From Steroidobacter agaridevorans (GTDB lineage: Bacteria > Pseudomonadota > Gammaproteobacteria > Steroidobacterales > Steroidobacteraceae), in NCBI RefSeq assembly GCF_009932555.1, contig NZ_BLJO01000002.1:359975-423974 (forward strand): a stretch of 64,000 bases of DNA. Direction: 5' to 3'. Below, in pieces: positions 63,810 to 64,000 of the stretch; the first letter of the stretch is position 1; every line of letters begins with the position of its first letter. Below the pieces are notes generated by a model. It saw only the letters and a list, made by a program, of their open reading frames with translations. It was not told where the DNA came from and did not search any database. The translations under genes were made by a program, and so were the position numbers.

Positions 63810-64000
63810 GACCTGCGCGTGTCCTCATTCACTGTCGAATGCTTCGGCTCGAGCTTGGCCTCGCCATGAATCGCGCGTTTTGCAGCCGATGGCCCCACGA
63901 ACACGCGAAACTTTCCAGCTGCCCGATGCCAGCCTTTCTCGCGCTCATACGATGCGAGCAGCCGCGGATCCGCTTCGATGGTGACCGTCCGCGACTCGCC
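63806..64000 (-). CDS. GH3 family beta-glycosidase, C-terminal fragment
   Basis: Only the last 64 residues are in the window; the gene enters from the right edge. The peptide GESRTVTIEADPRLLASY followed by EKGWHRAAGKFRVFVGPSA is the C-terminal fibronectin-III-like domain of GH3 enzymes (BglX-like). The stop overlaps the esterase ATG as ATGA, so the two are one operon. Confidence 0.72.
   Translation of the reverse strand, partial: GESRTVTIEADPRLLASYEREKGWHRAAGKFRVFVGPSAAKRAIHGEAKLEPKHSTVNEDTRRS

Noticed and set aside
1-64000. Mobile elements, CRISPR arrays, prophage or integrase genes
   Set aside because: No transposase or integrase motif, no array of regularly spaced repeats and no att-like duplications were seen; only the toxin-antitoxin relic suggests past transfer.

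Overview
The window is 64 kb of GC-rich bacterial chromosome with dense coding, many ATGA or TGATG stop/start overlaps, and no insertion sequence, integrase, prophage, rRNA or CRISPR array that I can see. The gene content (three large TonB-dependent receptors, type IV minor pilins plus a TfpX/TfpZ accessory protein, DUF6152/DUF6644 proteins, and the order uvrC-pgsA-tRNA-Gly-tRNA-Cys known from E. coli) points to a soil or plant-associated gammaproteobacterium, most likely of the Steroidobacteraceae. That placement is inference. Both window edges cut genes: a pilX-like gene on the left and a GH3 glycosidase on the right.

Layout. 1-2.5 kb: minor pilin operon (pilE-like, pilV, pilW, pilX) on the minus strand. 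2.6-3.3 kb: a GST. 3.4-7.0 kb: a five-gene operon that mixes a NitT/TauT-type ABC importer with a SCO copper chaperone and a cupredoxin-like protein. 7.0-18.0 kb: a ten-gene chemosensory operon (STAS, CheA, MCP, CheW, soluble MCP, CheY, MCP, CheR, CheB, REC-EAL) whose last product is a c-di-GMP phosphodiesterase-type response regulator. 18.2-21.6 kb: a GST-like protein, a ROK sugar kinase and an orphan GAF-PAS histidine kinase. 21.6-27.3 kb: an operon of unknown function with a TonB receptor, a DUF6152 protein, two related secreted proteins and two related DUF6644 membrane proteins. 27.7-29.2 kb: a phosphate-selective porin behind a candidate Pho box. 29.2-32.6 kb: a TonB receptor with an SMP-30-type lactonase, preceded by a leader rich in inverted repeats. 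32.8-37.5 kb: TfpX/TfpZ, a membrane protein, glucose-6-phosphate dehydrogenase and an exported amidase. 37.5-43 kb: two glycosyltransferases around a DegT aminotransferase, then a BON protein and a RimK-like ATP-grasp ligase. 43-46.4 kb: a membrane-fused spermidine synthase-like protein divergent from a PQQ sugar dehydrogenase.

46.5-56.9 kb is a pectin (rhamnogalacturonan-I) utilisation locus: a Tat-exported PL26-type exo-rhamnogalacturonan lyase divergent from a TonB receptor, GH51 arabinofuranosidase, L-rhamnose mutarotase, GH105 unsaturated uronyl hydrolase and a GPH-type transporter. The expected flow is side-chain trimming and lyase cleavage outside the cytoplasm, import of the unsaturated GalA-Rha disaccharide, hydrolysis by cytoplasmic GH105, and anomer interconversion of the released rhamnose by RhaM. 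A MerR-family regulator with a 19-bp-spacer promoter and a coupled alpha/beta hydrolase follow.

58.9-62.1 kb holds a decayed toxin-antitoxin pair next to tRNA-Cys and tRNA-Gly, then pgsA and uvrC. The right end has a carboxylesterase translationally overlapped with a GH3 glycosidase. The best candidates for undescribed biology are the copper-flavoured ABC operon (3360-6960), the TonB/DUF6152/DUF6644 operon (21560-27322), and the chemosensory array ending in REC-EAL (7018-17968).
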